Positions 37,051 through 44,842 of a stretch of 64,000 nucleotides of DNA are shown here, piece by piece; position 1 is the first letter of the stretch, and each line of letters opens with the position of its first letter. The translations under genes and the position numbers were made by a program. Under the pieces are notes generated by a model. The model was not told where the DNA came from. It did not search any database and worked only from the letters and a program-made list of their open reading frames with translations. The stretch comes from Terriglobia bacterium (GTDB taxonomy: Bacteria > Acidobacteriota > Terriglobia > Acidiferrales > UBA7541). The stretch spans positions 62,001 through 126,000 of the forward strand of contig JAIQEW010000011.1 in the NCBI GenBank assembly GCA_020073605.1. Reading direction: 5' to 3'.

Positions 37051-37248
37051 TTACGGTGTGTGGTGGTGGGAAACGAGCGAGTAGAGATAGAACAGAATTC
37101 CAGCTCCTACGAACGGGCAGCCGACGAGAATAAAGCACATGAACGCAAGCGGATGCGTCCAGAACAATGTCAGCATCTGCACGATCAGGCCCACAACAAT
37201 CAGTATCCCCGACCAGCGGATACGATTCTCAATCAGCATCGTTGTCAT
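37051..37248 (-). CDS. Small two-helix membrane protein in the cytochrome cluster
   Basis: The 65-residue protein has two hydrophobic helices (about residues 13-30 and 34-57) and a C-terminal HHH. The ATG overlaps the stop of the tetraheme cytochrome gene by 4 nt (ATGA), strong evidence that it is translated with it. No family was recognised. A role as an assembly or anchoring subunit of the membrane cytochrome is possible but only inferred from coupling. Confidence 0.65.
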   Translation of the reverse strand: MTTMLIENRIRWSGILIVVGLIVQMLTLFWTHPLAFMCFILVGCPFVGAGILFYLYSLVSHHHTP

Positions 37249-37928
37249 TTCCCGGTCACCTGTGGCTTCCAGACGGGCGCGTCGCTCAGCGTTCCCACGT
37301 CATGAACGATGTCGTGGCAATCGCTGGACATGCACGAGAGTTGACCCGACGCGGCAAGCGCCAGCATGTCCGGGGTCTTATGATGTGACGAAGCTTCCTC
37401 ATACGCTCGCGCCCCCGCATGGCAGTGCAAGCATTCGCGGTTATTGTAGGGCGTGTAGAGCTTGATGTCCTCGGGCTTCGGGATCTTCCCGAAATATTGC
37501 ACCATTACGTGGTGCACGCCCCTCCATTTCGCCTTGTAGTCCCCGAACATCGTGTAGTCGGTGTGGCACGTAAAGCAGGCGTGATCGCGCGGCACAAAGT
37601 TGTTTTGGAAGTGCGCCGCGGGGAGATAGCTCTTGTCATCCACATAGAGGCTTTTGCCAAAATTGCCCATCACGTGGCAAGAAAGGCAGAATTGCGTCGA
37701 CGTCGACCGGTCCAACTGGTTATCGACGCCCGCCCACACCGCCAGCACCGGCAGAACGCAGAGCGCCAAAAAAGCAAGTATCTTGCCGCCGCGCGCCCGC
37801 GTCAATTCCGCGCGCGAAGCGATGAGCAGCGCCAAGGCGACCACGAGCAGGGTGAAGAAGATCGGAATCAGTAACGTGATGTCCATCAGAATCGAGCGGC
37901 TCCGTTTCGACCGGGCGCGGCGCGCCAT
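37245..37928 (-). CDS. Membrane-anchored tetraheme cytochrome c (NapC/NirT-like)
   Basis: The 227-residue protein has two N-terminal hydrophobic helices (about residues 17-37 and 49-68) and a periplasmic part with three CxxCH sites (C81-H85, C118-H122, C166-H170). A fourth site is CMSSDCH (C199-H205), a CX4CH heme motif. NapC/NrfH/CymA-type proteins carry quinol-derived electrons to periplasmic partners and usually have one membrane helix, so the two-helix anchor and the wide fourth motif are unusual. It overlaps the small membrane protein gene by 4 nt. The start is uncertain; an internal ATG at residue 15 is possible. Confidence 0.82.
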   Translation of the reverse strand: MARRARSKRSRSILMDITLLIPIFFTLLVVALALLIASRAELTRARGGKILAFLALCVLPVLAVWAGVDNQLDRSTSTQFCLSCHVMGNFGKSLYVDDKSYLPAAHFQNNFVPRDHACFTCHTDYTMFGDYKAKWRGVHHVMVQYFGKIPKPEDIKLYTPYNNRECLHCHAGARAYEEASSHHKTPDMLALAASGQLSCMSSDCHDIVHDVGTLSDAPVWKPQVTGK

Positions 37929-37977
37929 GGCCTAGGCGCATTCTTGCGGCAGACTGACGCGATCTGCTGCCCGAGGG

Positions 37978-38346
37978 TCATTGCTTGGCAAACGACCTGC
38001 AGTAGGCAACGAGCTGCTTGACCATGTCAGCCCCCAATTCCTTTTCGAAGCCGTCCATATCCTTGCCTTTGCCCTTGCCGACATCCTTGATCAAATCGGC
38101 GTCACTCATCTTCTGGATCTCGGCCGACCGCAAATCCTTGGCTTTGACCTTCCGGCCCTTCGCCGTGTTTCCTGAGCCGTCTTTCGCATGGCACACGGCG
38201 CACTTGTCCAGATACACGTCCTGCGCACTTTTTTGGGGCGCCGGAGACGCGAGCGAAGAATCGCCGGTTCCTGAAGCGAGAATAAAGATGAGACACACGA
38301 CAACCGCGAGCACCGCAACTCCCAAGACCCTCATGAATCGGTTCAC
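37978..38346 (-). CDS. Exported monoheme cytochrome c
   Basis: The 122-residue small class I cytochrome has a hydrophobic signal/anchor helix (VLGVAVLAVVVCLIFILAS) and a single CAVCH heme site. A candidate axial Met lies in KGKDMDGFE, followed by the C-terminal helix ADMVKQLVAYCRSFAK. It is suited to shuttle electrons in the periplasm between the membrane cytochrome and the decaheme protein. GTG 38346 has GGAGGA 3 nt upstream; an in-frame GTG at 38379 is the alternative. It lies 40 nt after the second MtrB-like gene. Confidence 0.85.
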   Translation of the reverse strand: MNRFMRVLGVAVLAVVVCLIFILASGTGDSSLASPAPQKSAQDVYLDKCAVCHAKDGSGNTAKGRKVKAKDLRSAEIQKMSDADLIKDVGKGKGKDMDGFEKELGADMVKQLVAYCRSFAKQ

Positions 38347-38386
38347 CGTTCCTCCAAACGTAGTATTTTCCGCGCGCACTCGCTGC

Positions 38387-40504
38387 TCAGAAAGATTTTG
38401 TCCAGCGGATCGTCAGCAAGTTGGCGCTGAAGTTGTTCACTCTCACGATCTGCTCGCTATAGTAGGTCCGTTGCAAATCTACCGCAATTCGGCCCGCAAA
38501 TGGCAGATCGCCATAAACAGTCCCGGTCACGAGCGGCCATGTCATTGGTCCATACGCCGGAGGCTCGTTGTAGGTGTTGGGGCTGCTGGCGGGCGGAACA
38601 CCGCTGATCGCGCCGGTTCCAGTAGAACGGTCGAAGTTTCCAGTCAACCGAAGGCCTGTTCGTTTGGTCGGCTTCGCTTCGATTCCGCCAGACCACACGC
38701 GGTTCACCTCCTGATCGCGGAGAAAATCGTTAAGCGGGGCTGTGCCGCGAACGTATTGAATGTCGCCTTGCGCGTAGTAGCTGTCGTAGCTGAATCCTCC
38801 GAACACCGAGAGCCGATCGTTCAGTGAATAAGAAACCGTGATGGCATTGGACCGGAGGTTGTTCTCGAAATTGGTGGCGAGGAGCTTGTTGTTGACGAAG
38901 CTCACCTCATCCTCCACGGACAGCCTTTCGATCGGGTGGAAGCGCAGCACGAAACGCGTCCCCTGCTGCGTGTGCGGAGTGATGGCCGTATACGATGCGC
39001 CGCTCGTCATGCTGTGGAAGTCGCCCCGGATGCTGAACAGCTTCGATGGCTCGTAACCAAAGCTGATTTCGGGCCGAGCCGTCTTCGTGCGCAGCGTGAG
39101 CCCGGCATTGACAACGCCATTCGTCAAGGACTCCACATCGGACTTCATCAGTTGTATCCCCGGACGAATCACCAGCCCGTGCATCGGCGTGAAAGCCATG
39201 CTGATGTTCAGGTCACTCAACCCATCCCGCCAGATAACGTCGGTCGTAGCCGTCGTCGGCGTCGTACCATCTAAAGAGCTCTGAAAGAGGCTCTGAAAAT
39301 GCCCTATGGAATCGCTGGTGAACCGCGAATACTTATAGCCAACGTCGAAACTCCACCAGCGATAGAGATGATATGTGAGCCCCTGGGTGAGAACGTGGTT
39401 CGGCTGGGTTAGGGTTGCGCGCGCACTCTCGCTCACGGTGTATGGCGTCTGCGCGGACGTGCTAGTCGGAGCGGTTCCGTTATATGCCTGATCGAAGGAC
39501 ATCGGGCCCTGGTAGCGGTAGTACATATAACCACCGCGCCATTCAAGCTTCGAGAGAGGCTTGCCCACGAATGAAAACTCGCTGATCGGAGTGGTGAGGC
39601 GCCGGGATTGCGTGATTGAAAAATTAGAGACCGTATTAGCGGAGGGGTTCCCAGGTGATAAATCCGTGACCGGATTAATGCTGTGTACAGGGAGACTGAC
39701 GCCATCGGGAATATTAAGAGCGCTGTTCTCCGTGAACGTCTGATAGCCGATGCTGTAATGGAAGGTCCAATCCTTCACCGTGTAATCGAATCCCCCCGTA
39801 AACCTATTCGTGTAGTCGGAGATCGGCGCCTCGAGCTGGTAGGGGTTGGCACGAGCATAGCCCCCAAAAGAATTCCCCAGAAAAGCATCGCCGAAGAAAT
39901 CCGGGGAGCGCGTCGTGACCGTAATCCCTTCGTCGGACGGCCGGTAATAGTTGAAATTGAAGCGCAAGTTGTTTGTGGCATGCAGAGTGAAATCCACCGA
40001 ACCGAATTTGCGCACGGTATTCCAATCATGATTGTTGGTTAGCGCCGATTTTCCGTTCTTGGAGAGCGCTGCCGGCGCGAGCGCGACGATCGGCAAAACA
40101 ACGTTATCGTTCTGGTTCCAGAAGTAGTAGCTCTGCCGCCAGTTCGCGCGGAAGTCGTATACTTTCTTCTTCGAAATCGTGAACTGTGCCGTGGGAAACG
40201 GGTCTCCTCCCAGGCTGGTCGTCTGAAGCGAAAGACTGTCCGCGAAGGGATTCTTCCCCTCCCGCGATTCTCCGTAAAGATTCAGGTCGAGCAGCCGGAA
40301 ACCACTCCTGAGATTGAACAGCTCGCGGAACTTTGGCTCATAGCCCTTGACAGTGTCGAAGCGATAGCCGGCAGTAGCCGAACCTGAAAGATTGAAGTCG
40401 CCCAAAGCCAAGGGAGCGGGCTCTGAATCATTCTGCGCGCCCGCGAGGGGCGCGAGGATGAGCGCGGCTGCTACGAGAAAGACCAAGCGTTGGAGACGTG
40501 TCAT
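38387..40504 (-). CDS. MtrB/PioB-like outer-membrane beta-barrel, copy 2
   Basis: The roughly 705-residue exported barrel has a signal peptide ending LAGAQ, then many amphipathic strands (SGSATAGYRFDTVKGYEP, KVYDFRANWRQSYYFWNQ, RLSVFGGFSYDSYYAQG) and a terminal Phe (TIRWTKSF). Size is close to MtrB of Shewanella. It follows the second decaheme gene. ATG 40504 has GAGGA 4 nt upstream, and an in-frame ATG at 40519 overlaps the cytochrome stop (ATGA), so translation is coupled either way. It shares general architecture with copy 1 but is about 190 residues shorter. Confidence 0.83.
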   Translation of the reverse strand: MTRLQRLVFLVAAALILAPLAGAQNDSEPAPLALGDFNLSGSATAGYRFDTVKGYEPKFRELFNLRSGFRLLDLNLYGESREGKNPFADSLSLQTTSLGGDPFPTAQFTISKKKVYDFRANWRQSYYFWNQNDNVVLPIVALAPAALSKNGKSALTNNHDWNTVRKFGSVDFTLHATNNLRFNFNYYRPSDEGITVTTRSPDFFGDAFLGNSFGGYARANPYQLEAPISDYTNRFTGGFDYTVKDWTFHYSIGYQTFTENSALNIPDGVSLPVHSINPVTDLSPGNPSANTVSNFSITQSRRLTTPISEFSFVGKPLSKLEWRGGYMYYRYQGPMSFDQAYNGTAPTSTSAQTPYTVSESARATLTQPNHVLTQGLTYHLYRWWSFDVGYKYSRFTSDSIGHFQSLFQSSLDGTTPTTATTDVIWRDGLSDLNISMAFTPMHGLVIRPGIQLMKSDVESLTNGVVNAGLTLRTKTARPEISFGYEPSKLFSIRGDFHSMTSGASYTAITPHTQQGTRFVLRFHPIERLSVEDEVSFVNNKLLATNFENNLRSNAITVSYSLNDRLSVFGGFSYDSYYAQGDIQYVRGTAPLNDFLRDQEVNRVWSGGIEAKPTKRTGLRLTGNFDRSTGTGAISGVPPASSPNTYNEPPAYGPMTWPLVTGTVYGDLPFAGRIAVDLQRTYYSEQIVRVNNFSANLLTIRWTKSF

Positions 40505-40515
40505 GGAATCCTCAC

Positions 40516-41640
40516 TCATCGCAGGAAATTCGGGTCAAGGCTCGACCCATGGATGGCCACGTGGCAGCGCACGCATTCGCCGCTCGTTTGGAAGCTCAGG
40601 CGACCATGCGGCACCTGCACTGTGTTAAATTCCGGGTGGCATTGCAGGCAAAGCTGGCGGCCTTCGCGCCGCACCAGAAGCATCCGGTTGTCGCTCCCGT
40701 GCGGATTGTGGCAGGTAGCGCATCCTTCCACCTTCACCGCAGCGTGCTCGTAGAGAAACGGCCCGCGCTTCTCGACGTGGCACTTCACGCAGGTTTCCCA
40801 TCCCGGACCGTTCAGATTCTTCATGTTCTGCGTACCGTGGGGGTTGTGGCAGTCCGAACACTTCATCGACCCTTCGGGAACGCGGTGGTGTACTGGAAGC
40901 GCGAACTTCGCTTGAATCGTCTGGTGGCAGCCGAAGCAAAGCGCCGGCTCCGCCCGTTTCAGCAGGCTGTTGTGAAGCCAGCGCGTCTCGTCGGCGAGCT
41001 GAGGCAGTTGAAAGAAATACCCTTGCGCATAGCGCAAATCGCCTTTGCTCAAGTCCTTCACTTCGTCAACCAGGTGTGTCGCGTGACACTGATTGCAGGA
41101 GATGCCGTGGCCGGCGTGTTCCGAGTGTTCGAAAAAATCTTGTTGTTTGCTGGTCGTGTGGCAGTTGAGGCACCGGGCCGCGTTCTCTTCCGGCGTGCCC
41201 TTAAAGGAAAATAGCGGATGCTCTTTCAGCGCCTTCGCTACCTCGGCGTCGTCGCCGTGCGCAGCCTGGACCGAGTCGGCATGTGCCTTCGCCGGACCAT
41301 GGCAGGTCTCGCATCCGCGGACGTAGTCCTTGCCGGGAAAAACGAGCTTCGAGTGACTCGTCTTCTCAAACTCCACCACTTCATTCTTGTGGCAGTCCCT
41401 GCACCCTTCCGGGCCGGCAAATTCGCTGGCGGGCGCGTTGTACTCCGGCGCTCGGCTTGCAACAGAAGGTCCCTGCGTGGCCTCCGTCCGCTTTTGAGCC
41501 CAAGCCCCGGTTGCGGTGCAAGCCAAAGCGACGGCTAGGAGCAACGCTCGGACCCAAGGACGTCTGCGATTCACAAAGTCAACAGGCGGTTGTAGTCCCA
41601 TTTTCAGAACACGCTCCTTCGCGAAGCCTGAATAATACAT
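40516..41640 (-). CDS. Decaheme c-type cytochrome of the MtrA/DmsE family, copy 2
   Basis: The 374-residue frame has ten CxxCH sites: CRDCH, CETCH, CLNCH, CNQCH, CFGCH, CSDCH, CVKCH, CATCH, CLQCH and CVRCH. A signal peptide (ALLLAVALACTATGAWAQ) precedes them. It is paralogous to copy 1, sharing heme order and the C-terminal HxxIHGS segment. ATG 41640 has GGAG 7 nt upstream. ATG 41601 (residue 14) gives a more ordinary signal peptide and is equally plausible. Promoter segment B lies just upstream and the MtrB-like gene overlaps its stop, so the two products should assemble together. Confidence 0.93.
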   Translation of the reverse strand: MYYSGFAKERVLKMGLQPPVDFVNRRRPWVRALLLAVALACTATGAWAQKRTEATQGPSVASRAPEYNAPASEFAGPEGCRDCHKNEVVEFEKTSHSKLVFPGKDYVRGCETCHGPAKAHADSVQAAHGDDAEVAKALKEHPLFSFKGTPEENAARCLNCHTTSKQQDFFEHSEHAGHGISCNQCHATHLVDEVKDLSKGDLRYAQGYFFQLPQLADETRWLHNSLLKRAEPALCFGCHQTIQAKFALPVHHRVPEGSMKCSDCHNPHGTQNMKNLNGPGWETCVKCHVEKRGPFLYEHAAVKVEGCATCHNPHGSDNRMLLVRREGRQLCLQCHPEFNTVQVPHGRLSFQTSGECVRCHVAIHGSSLDPNFLR

Positions 41641-41666
41641 CGCGATTCTCCATCTACTGAGGCAAT

Positions 41667-41733
41667 AAGTCTATGACGTTTGTCACCGTGATAAACGTCA
41701 CATGGAAGGGACCTGTGTCAGAAAATCGAACGC
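41667..41733 (-). promoter_or_regulatory. Promoter segment B with tandem CRP-like operators
   Basis: On the minus strand TGTGACGTTTATCACG (41687-41702) is followed by GGTGACAAACGTCATA (41672-41687), in the same one-base-overlap arrangement as segment A. The segment lies between the Crp/Fnr-family gene and the second decaheme gene. Confidence 0.65.
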
Positions 41734-41850
41734 CCCGCCTGCCTCGACCTTTCGTTTTTTGCAGGTCCCGAAGATCAATGGGTGCGGCAAAGAAAGGGAT
41801 ACCCACTAGAGGCTGGATCGGACTACGAGGCGGGTGACTTGAAAACTATC

Positions 41851-42630
41851 TCAGGCCCGTACTAACCGCTCAAGGCCCGCCTTGTCAACAATTACCAATG
41901 TCGAGCCTTGGAGTTCGATGAGGTGTTCCCGTTTGAAACTGGCGAAGAGTCTCGTGACTGTTTCTCGAGCCACGCCGATAATCCCTCCAATTTCTTCGTG
42001 GGTGAGCGTAAGCCTGGCGCGGAGCTGACTGTTGCTCGGCCCGCGAGGAACCGCAGCGTCCAACAGGAAACGTGCCAGCTTCTCGGCGGCGGAGCCGGAA
42101 AGCGCCAAGTGCTGGAGCTCCCGGAAAGTCGCGTGATAGATCTCATTCAGGATCTCGGCTACCCTCAAGGCCGCCTCGCCATGTTCTCGCAGAAACCCCA
42201 TGAATGGCGCCCGAGAGATGACGTTTACCTGGACCGGTTCGAGTGCCTCCGCAGTCAGCACATATATCTTTCCCGAAATGGTGCCCGGCAATCCAATCAT
42301 CTCACCCGGTTCCGCAATGCGCAGAAGCAGCGACTTGCCATCAGCAGAGGCTGTCGTTAGCTTGACTCGGCCGCTTGAGAGGATGAAGACACTGCACGCC
42401 TCCTGACCTTCCACGAACAGAATCGTGCCTTTGGGATAGGTTTGCGACGATGAAATTGCGTCAAAGCCCTCCAGCACCGGACGAGGAAGATTGCCCAGGA
42501 GCCGCTCCTTCAAGAAGGGTCCAGCCAGACTGCTCGCAATTGCCTGAAGGGGCCGCGGAGTTCTGGGGACGGCGGGCTCGTGCTTCCTGCGTCGCTTCAC
42601 TTGGGGCACAATTCGCATTTGACTCGTCAC
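41851..42630 (-). CDS. Crp/Fnr-family transcriptional regulator
   Basis: The 259-residue protein has a cyclic-nucleotide-binding-like beta-roll, a dimerisation helix and a C-terminal winged helix. The recognition helix GVARETVTRLFASFKRE has the R-E-T-V-x-R pattern of CRP, which reads TGTGA half-sites, rather than the FNR pattern. The effector pocket (GEMIGLPGTISGKIYVLTAEAL) lacks the Arg-Ser pair that binds cAMP phosphate in E. coli CRP, and the N-terminus has no cysteine cluster for Fe-S. The effector is therefore unknown. GTG 42630 has AGGAG 9 nt upstream. Its position at the head of the cytochrome cluster and the matching operators make it the likely local regulator. Confidence 0.85.
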   Translation of the reverse strand: MTSQMRIVPQVKRRRKHEPAVPRTPRPLQAIASSLAGPFLKERLLGNLPRPVLEGFDAISSSQTYPKGTILFVEGQEACSVFILSSGRVKLTTASADGKSLLLRIAEPGEMIGLPGTISGKIYVLTAEALEPVQVNVISRAPFMGFLREHGEAALRVAEILNEIYHATFRELQHLALSGSAAEKLARFLLDAAVPRGPSNSQLRARLTLTHEEIGGIIGVARETVTRLFASFKREHLIELQGSTLVIVDKAGLERLVRA

Positions 42631-42934
42631 TATTATCCACTCCTGACCAAAGCGAGATCTTGTACCAAGCGATTTTGGCAAGTTTACATCACAACTGCTT
42701 GGCTGCCATATGGGATTCGGTGGTTACACCACTTGGCCTCGCCACCGATGCGGGAGGCCCGCCGTTCCGGCGCATCCGCCCGGCCTGTTCCGCAAAACTG
42801 AATTTCATCAAGTTGGGGGAATCGGGGTGAATCTATTGCAATAGGGCCTTCGCCCGCATACTATCGCCCGCAGGCGGAAGTATTTTGGAAATAGCGTACC
42901 GCCATCAATTTGAGATCGAAGGGGAGATGCCGCC
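42631..42934. other. Intergenic region, divergent
   Basis: A 304-nt gap between the divergently oriented Crp/Fnr-family and SnoaL-like genes. It must hold both promoters. No CRP-like palindrome, hairpin or small coding frame with support was seen. Confidence 0.5.
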
Positions 42935-43486
42935 ATGTCCGATTCCAACGTGAAACTTTCTGCCGAGGACCGGCTCGACATCATCGAGCTGTTCGCGAGG
43001 TACGCCTGGGCGATCAACTCGGGCGATGCGGAAGGCGTGCTGCAATGTTTCACGGAGGACGCCTCTCTCGATCATCTGTGGCAGGGCAAGATGCATGGAC
43101 ACAAGGAGATCCGTCGCGCTTTTGAGGAGCTTTGGTACGACCGCCCGAGCTGGTGGATCGGGCGCCAACACCTCGCGAATCACTTTCTCATCACGCGCGA
43201 AGGCGAGGGGGCGCGCGTGAAGGCTTTTTACTCGATCCTTCAGTTCAACGTGGAGTACCGCACCAATTTCGTCTTCGGGATCGGCACCTGGGACAACTAC
43301 TGCGTCAAGCGCAACGGGACGTGGCTATTCCAGTCGCTCAAAGTGAACGCATGGATGGACCGGAACACCGTGCTATGGGTAGGCGACCCACGGGCGGCCT
43401 CGGTGGGCCCCCGCGTCGTGGCTGGCGCGGGATCGACTTCCGCAGCTTCGGCACCGGCTCCACCCGCGCTCCAACAGCGCAAATAG
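42935..43486 (+). CDS. SnoaL-like (NTF2-fold) protein
   Basis: The 183-residue protein opens with AEDRLDIIELFARYAWAINSGDAEGVLQCFTEDA, the classic first helix and turn of SnoaL-like polyketide cyclase/dehydratase-type NTF2 folds. The cone-shaped fold continues to about residue 145. The last roughly 30 residues are a low-complexity Ala/Pro/Ser tail. Such proteins bind small hydrophobic ligands or act as isomerases. The ligand cannot be told. It is divergent from the Crp/Fnr-family gene and apparently monocistronic. Confidence 0.75.
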   Translation: MSDSNVKLSAEDRLDIIELFARYAWAINSGDAEGVLQCFTEDASLDHLWQGKMHGHKEIRRAFEELWYDRPSWWIGRQHLANHFLITREGEGARVKAFYSILQFNVEYRTNFVFGIGTWDNYCVKRNGTWLFQSLKVNAWMDRNTVLWVGDPRAASVGPRVVAGAGSTSAASAPAPPALQQRK

Positions 43487-43572
43487 TCGGAGCGGTGCCA
43501 GTCACATTGATCTCGGTGGACTAGACTAACTAAAGGACCGCGCGGAGAGCGTCCCGCAATTATCAGGCGTGC

Positions 43573-43731
43573 TTACGCCGCGGAAGCAGGCTTTCTTTGC
43601 AGGGGATGGGCTTTCTTCACCAATCGAGGCCCGCCACTCTTGAGGCATTCAGAGGCGCGGCGAAGCAGGGTTTCAAACTCCCGGTTGGATACTCGCTCTT
43701 TCGACATCAAGACGCTGCGTCTCACGCTCAT
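43573..43731 (-). CDS. Possible small basic protein
   Basis: A 52-residue frame beginning MSVRRSVLMSKERVSNREFE and rich in Arg/Lys, with GGGAGGG 4 nt before the ATG. No homology was recognised. The good Shine-Dalgarno is the main support; it could also be chance in GC-rich sequence. Confidence 0.35.
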   Translation of the reverse strand: MSVRRSVLMSKERVSNREFETLLRRASECLKSGGPRLVKKAHPLQRKPASAA

Positions 43732-44142
43732 GCCGCCCTCCCACCTGCACGATTCCAGGAATGGGCCCATTGATTGCGCGCAGCGTATCGCCGCCCCCAC
43801 GAGAGTGTCAAGCGATTTCGGGGGAGCGCAAGGCCGTCCCAGCGGCACCCCGCAAGTGTCCGCATCCCCCGCTCAGTTAGTTCCCGGCAAACGAACAATT
43901 TGAATTTTTCGAGCAACCGCTGGCGCTTTTAGTGTATCTTAGCGCCTGGGTGCATCCTCCGCACCCAGCCCGCTGCGCCAGCGGCAATCCCCACGTTACG
44001 GGGGCATCCGGAGCAGCGCGGAATAGTTTCCCGCAGCGTTCATCCGGAATTTCACCCTATGCGATAGCGCCGTTTTGCGTTTCGCCAGGGTCCATTCCTC
44101 GCGGAAGCCAGTGCGCTTTCGCTCGGGACACAGGAGGATTCA
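43732..44142 (+). promoter_or_regulatory. Non-coding leader with three successive hairpins
   Basis: A 411-nt gap before the secreted-protein gene. From 43946 to 44004 three stems follow each other: CTGGGTGC/GCACCCAG (43946-43968), CCGCTG/CAGCGG (43970-43984) and CCCC/GGGG around ACGTTAC (43989-44003). This suggests a structured 5' leader or small RNA. No known riboswitch class was recognised. Confidence 0.4.
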
Positions 44143-44829
44143 ATGAAGCGTCTCACCGTAGTTTGCGCCGCGGTCCTGGTCGCGCTGTTTCTGACCTCGG
44201 CGGTCCATGCGCAGTCGAACCAAATCGTTCCGGGCACGCAAGTGCGCCTCAGCCTGCTCAATGGACTGAGCACGAGCGTCGCCCGCCCCGGCGATCCATT
44301 CACGGCCATCGTTTCCGAACCCGTCTTCGTGGGCAACGAGCTCATCCTGCCAGCGGGCGCGAAGGTCCACGGCACAATCACCAGCGTGGAGCGGCCGAGG
44401 TTGTTCTCGATGTTTCGAGGCGGTGCGTCAATGAATCTGGCGTTCACGTCGATCGAAGTCCAGAGCCGGATCTTCCCCGCCAAGATGAGCATCCTCTCGA
44501 TCTACGGCGGAGGGACGGACGCCAGCAAGCGCCGGAAAGACCTCAAGACAATCGAGGGCGAAGTCGTCCAGCAAAATCAAAACATCAAGGGTGACGTCAC
44601 GGACGTGGCCGTCGGCACGGCAGGCGGCGCGACCGTGGGACTGATTTTCAGCCACGTGGTGCGGGGCACGGTGATTGGTCTGGTAGGCAGCGGCGCCTAT
44701 ATCGCCGCGAAGAAGGGGAAAGAGGTCGAACTGCCGGCGCAGACGAACATGCTCGTGCGCATGGATTCGACCTTGTCTCTCCCGTCATCGCTGCTGCACA
44801 ACGCGGCGTATACGTCCGGCGGAAACTAA
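44143..44829 (+). CDS. Secreted protein of unknown function
   Basis: The 228-residue protein has a signal peptide ending AVHAQ at about residue 24. A beta-rich region (GTQVRLSLLNGLSTSVARPGDPFTAIV, then LPAGAKVHGTITSV) resembles the small barrel seen in TrbI/VirB10-like or SLH-adjacent proteins, though no family can be named. A glycine-rich stretch (about residues 155-190) could be a membrane-embedded or flexible segment. CAGGAGG precedes the ATG. It ends 13 nt before the stop of the convergent NtrC-type regulator. Confidence 0.65.
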   Translation: MKRLTVVCAAVLVALFLTSAVHAQSNQIVPGTQVRLSLLNGLSTSVARPGDPFTAIVSEPVFVGNELILPAGAKVHGTITSVERPRLFSMFRGGASMNLAFTSIEVQSRIFPAKMSILSIYGGGTDASKRRKDLKTIEGEVVQQNQNIKGDVTDVAVGTAGGATVGLIFSHVVRGTVIGLVGSGAYIAAKKGKEVELPAQTNMLVRMDSTLSLPSSLLHNAAYTSGGN

Positions 44830-44842
44830 ACGGCGGGGCGAT

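Noticed and set aside
33047..41640. Extracellular DMSO reductase (dmsEFAB) operon
   Set aside because: The decaheme and barrel genes are DmsE/DmsF-like, but no DmsA molybdoenzyme lies in the window. The Fe-S protein pairs with NrfD instead.
41851..42630. FNR-type oxygen sensor
   Set aside because: Only one cysteine is visible and the recognition helix is CRP-like, so an Fe-S FNR is not supported.
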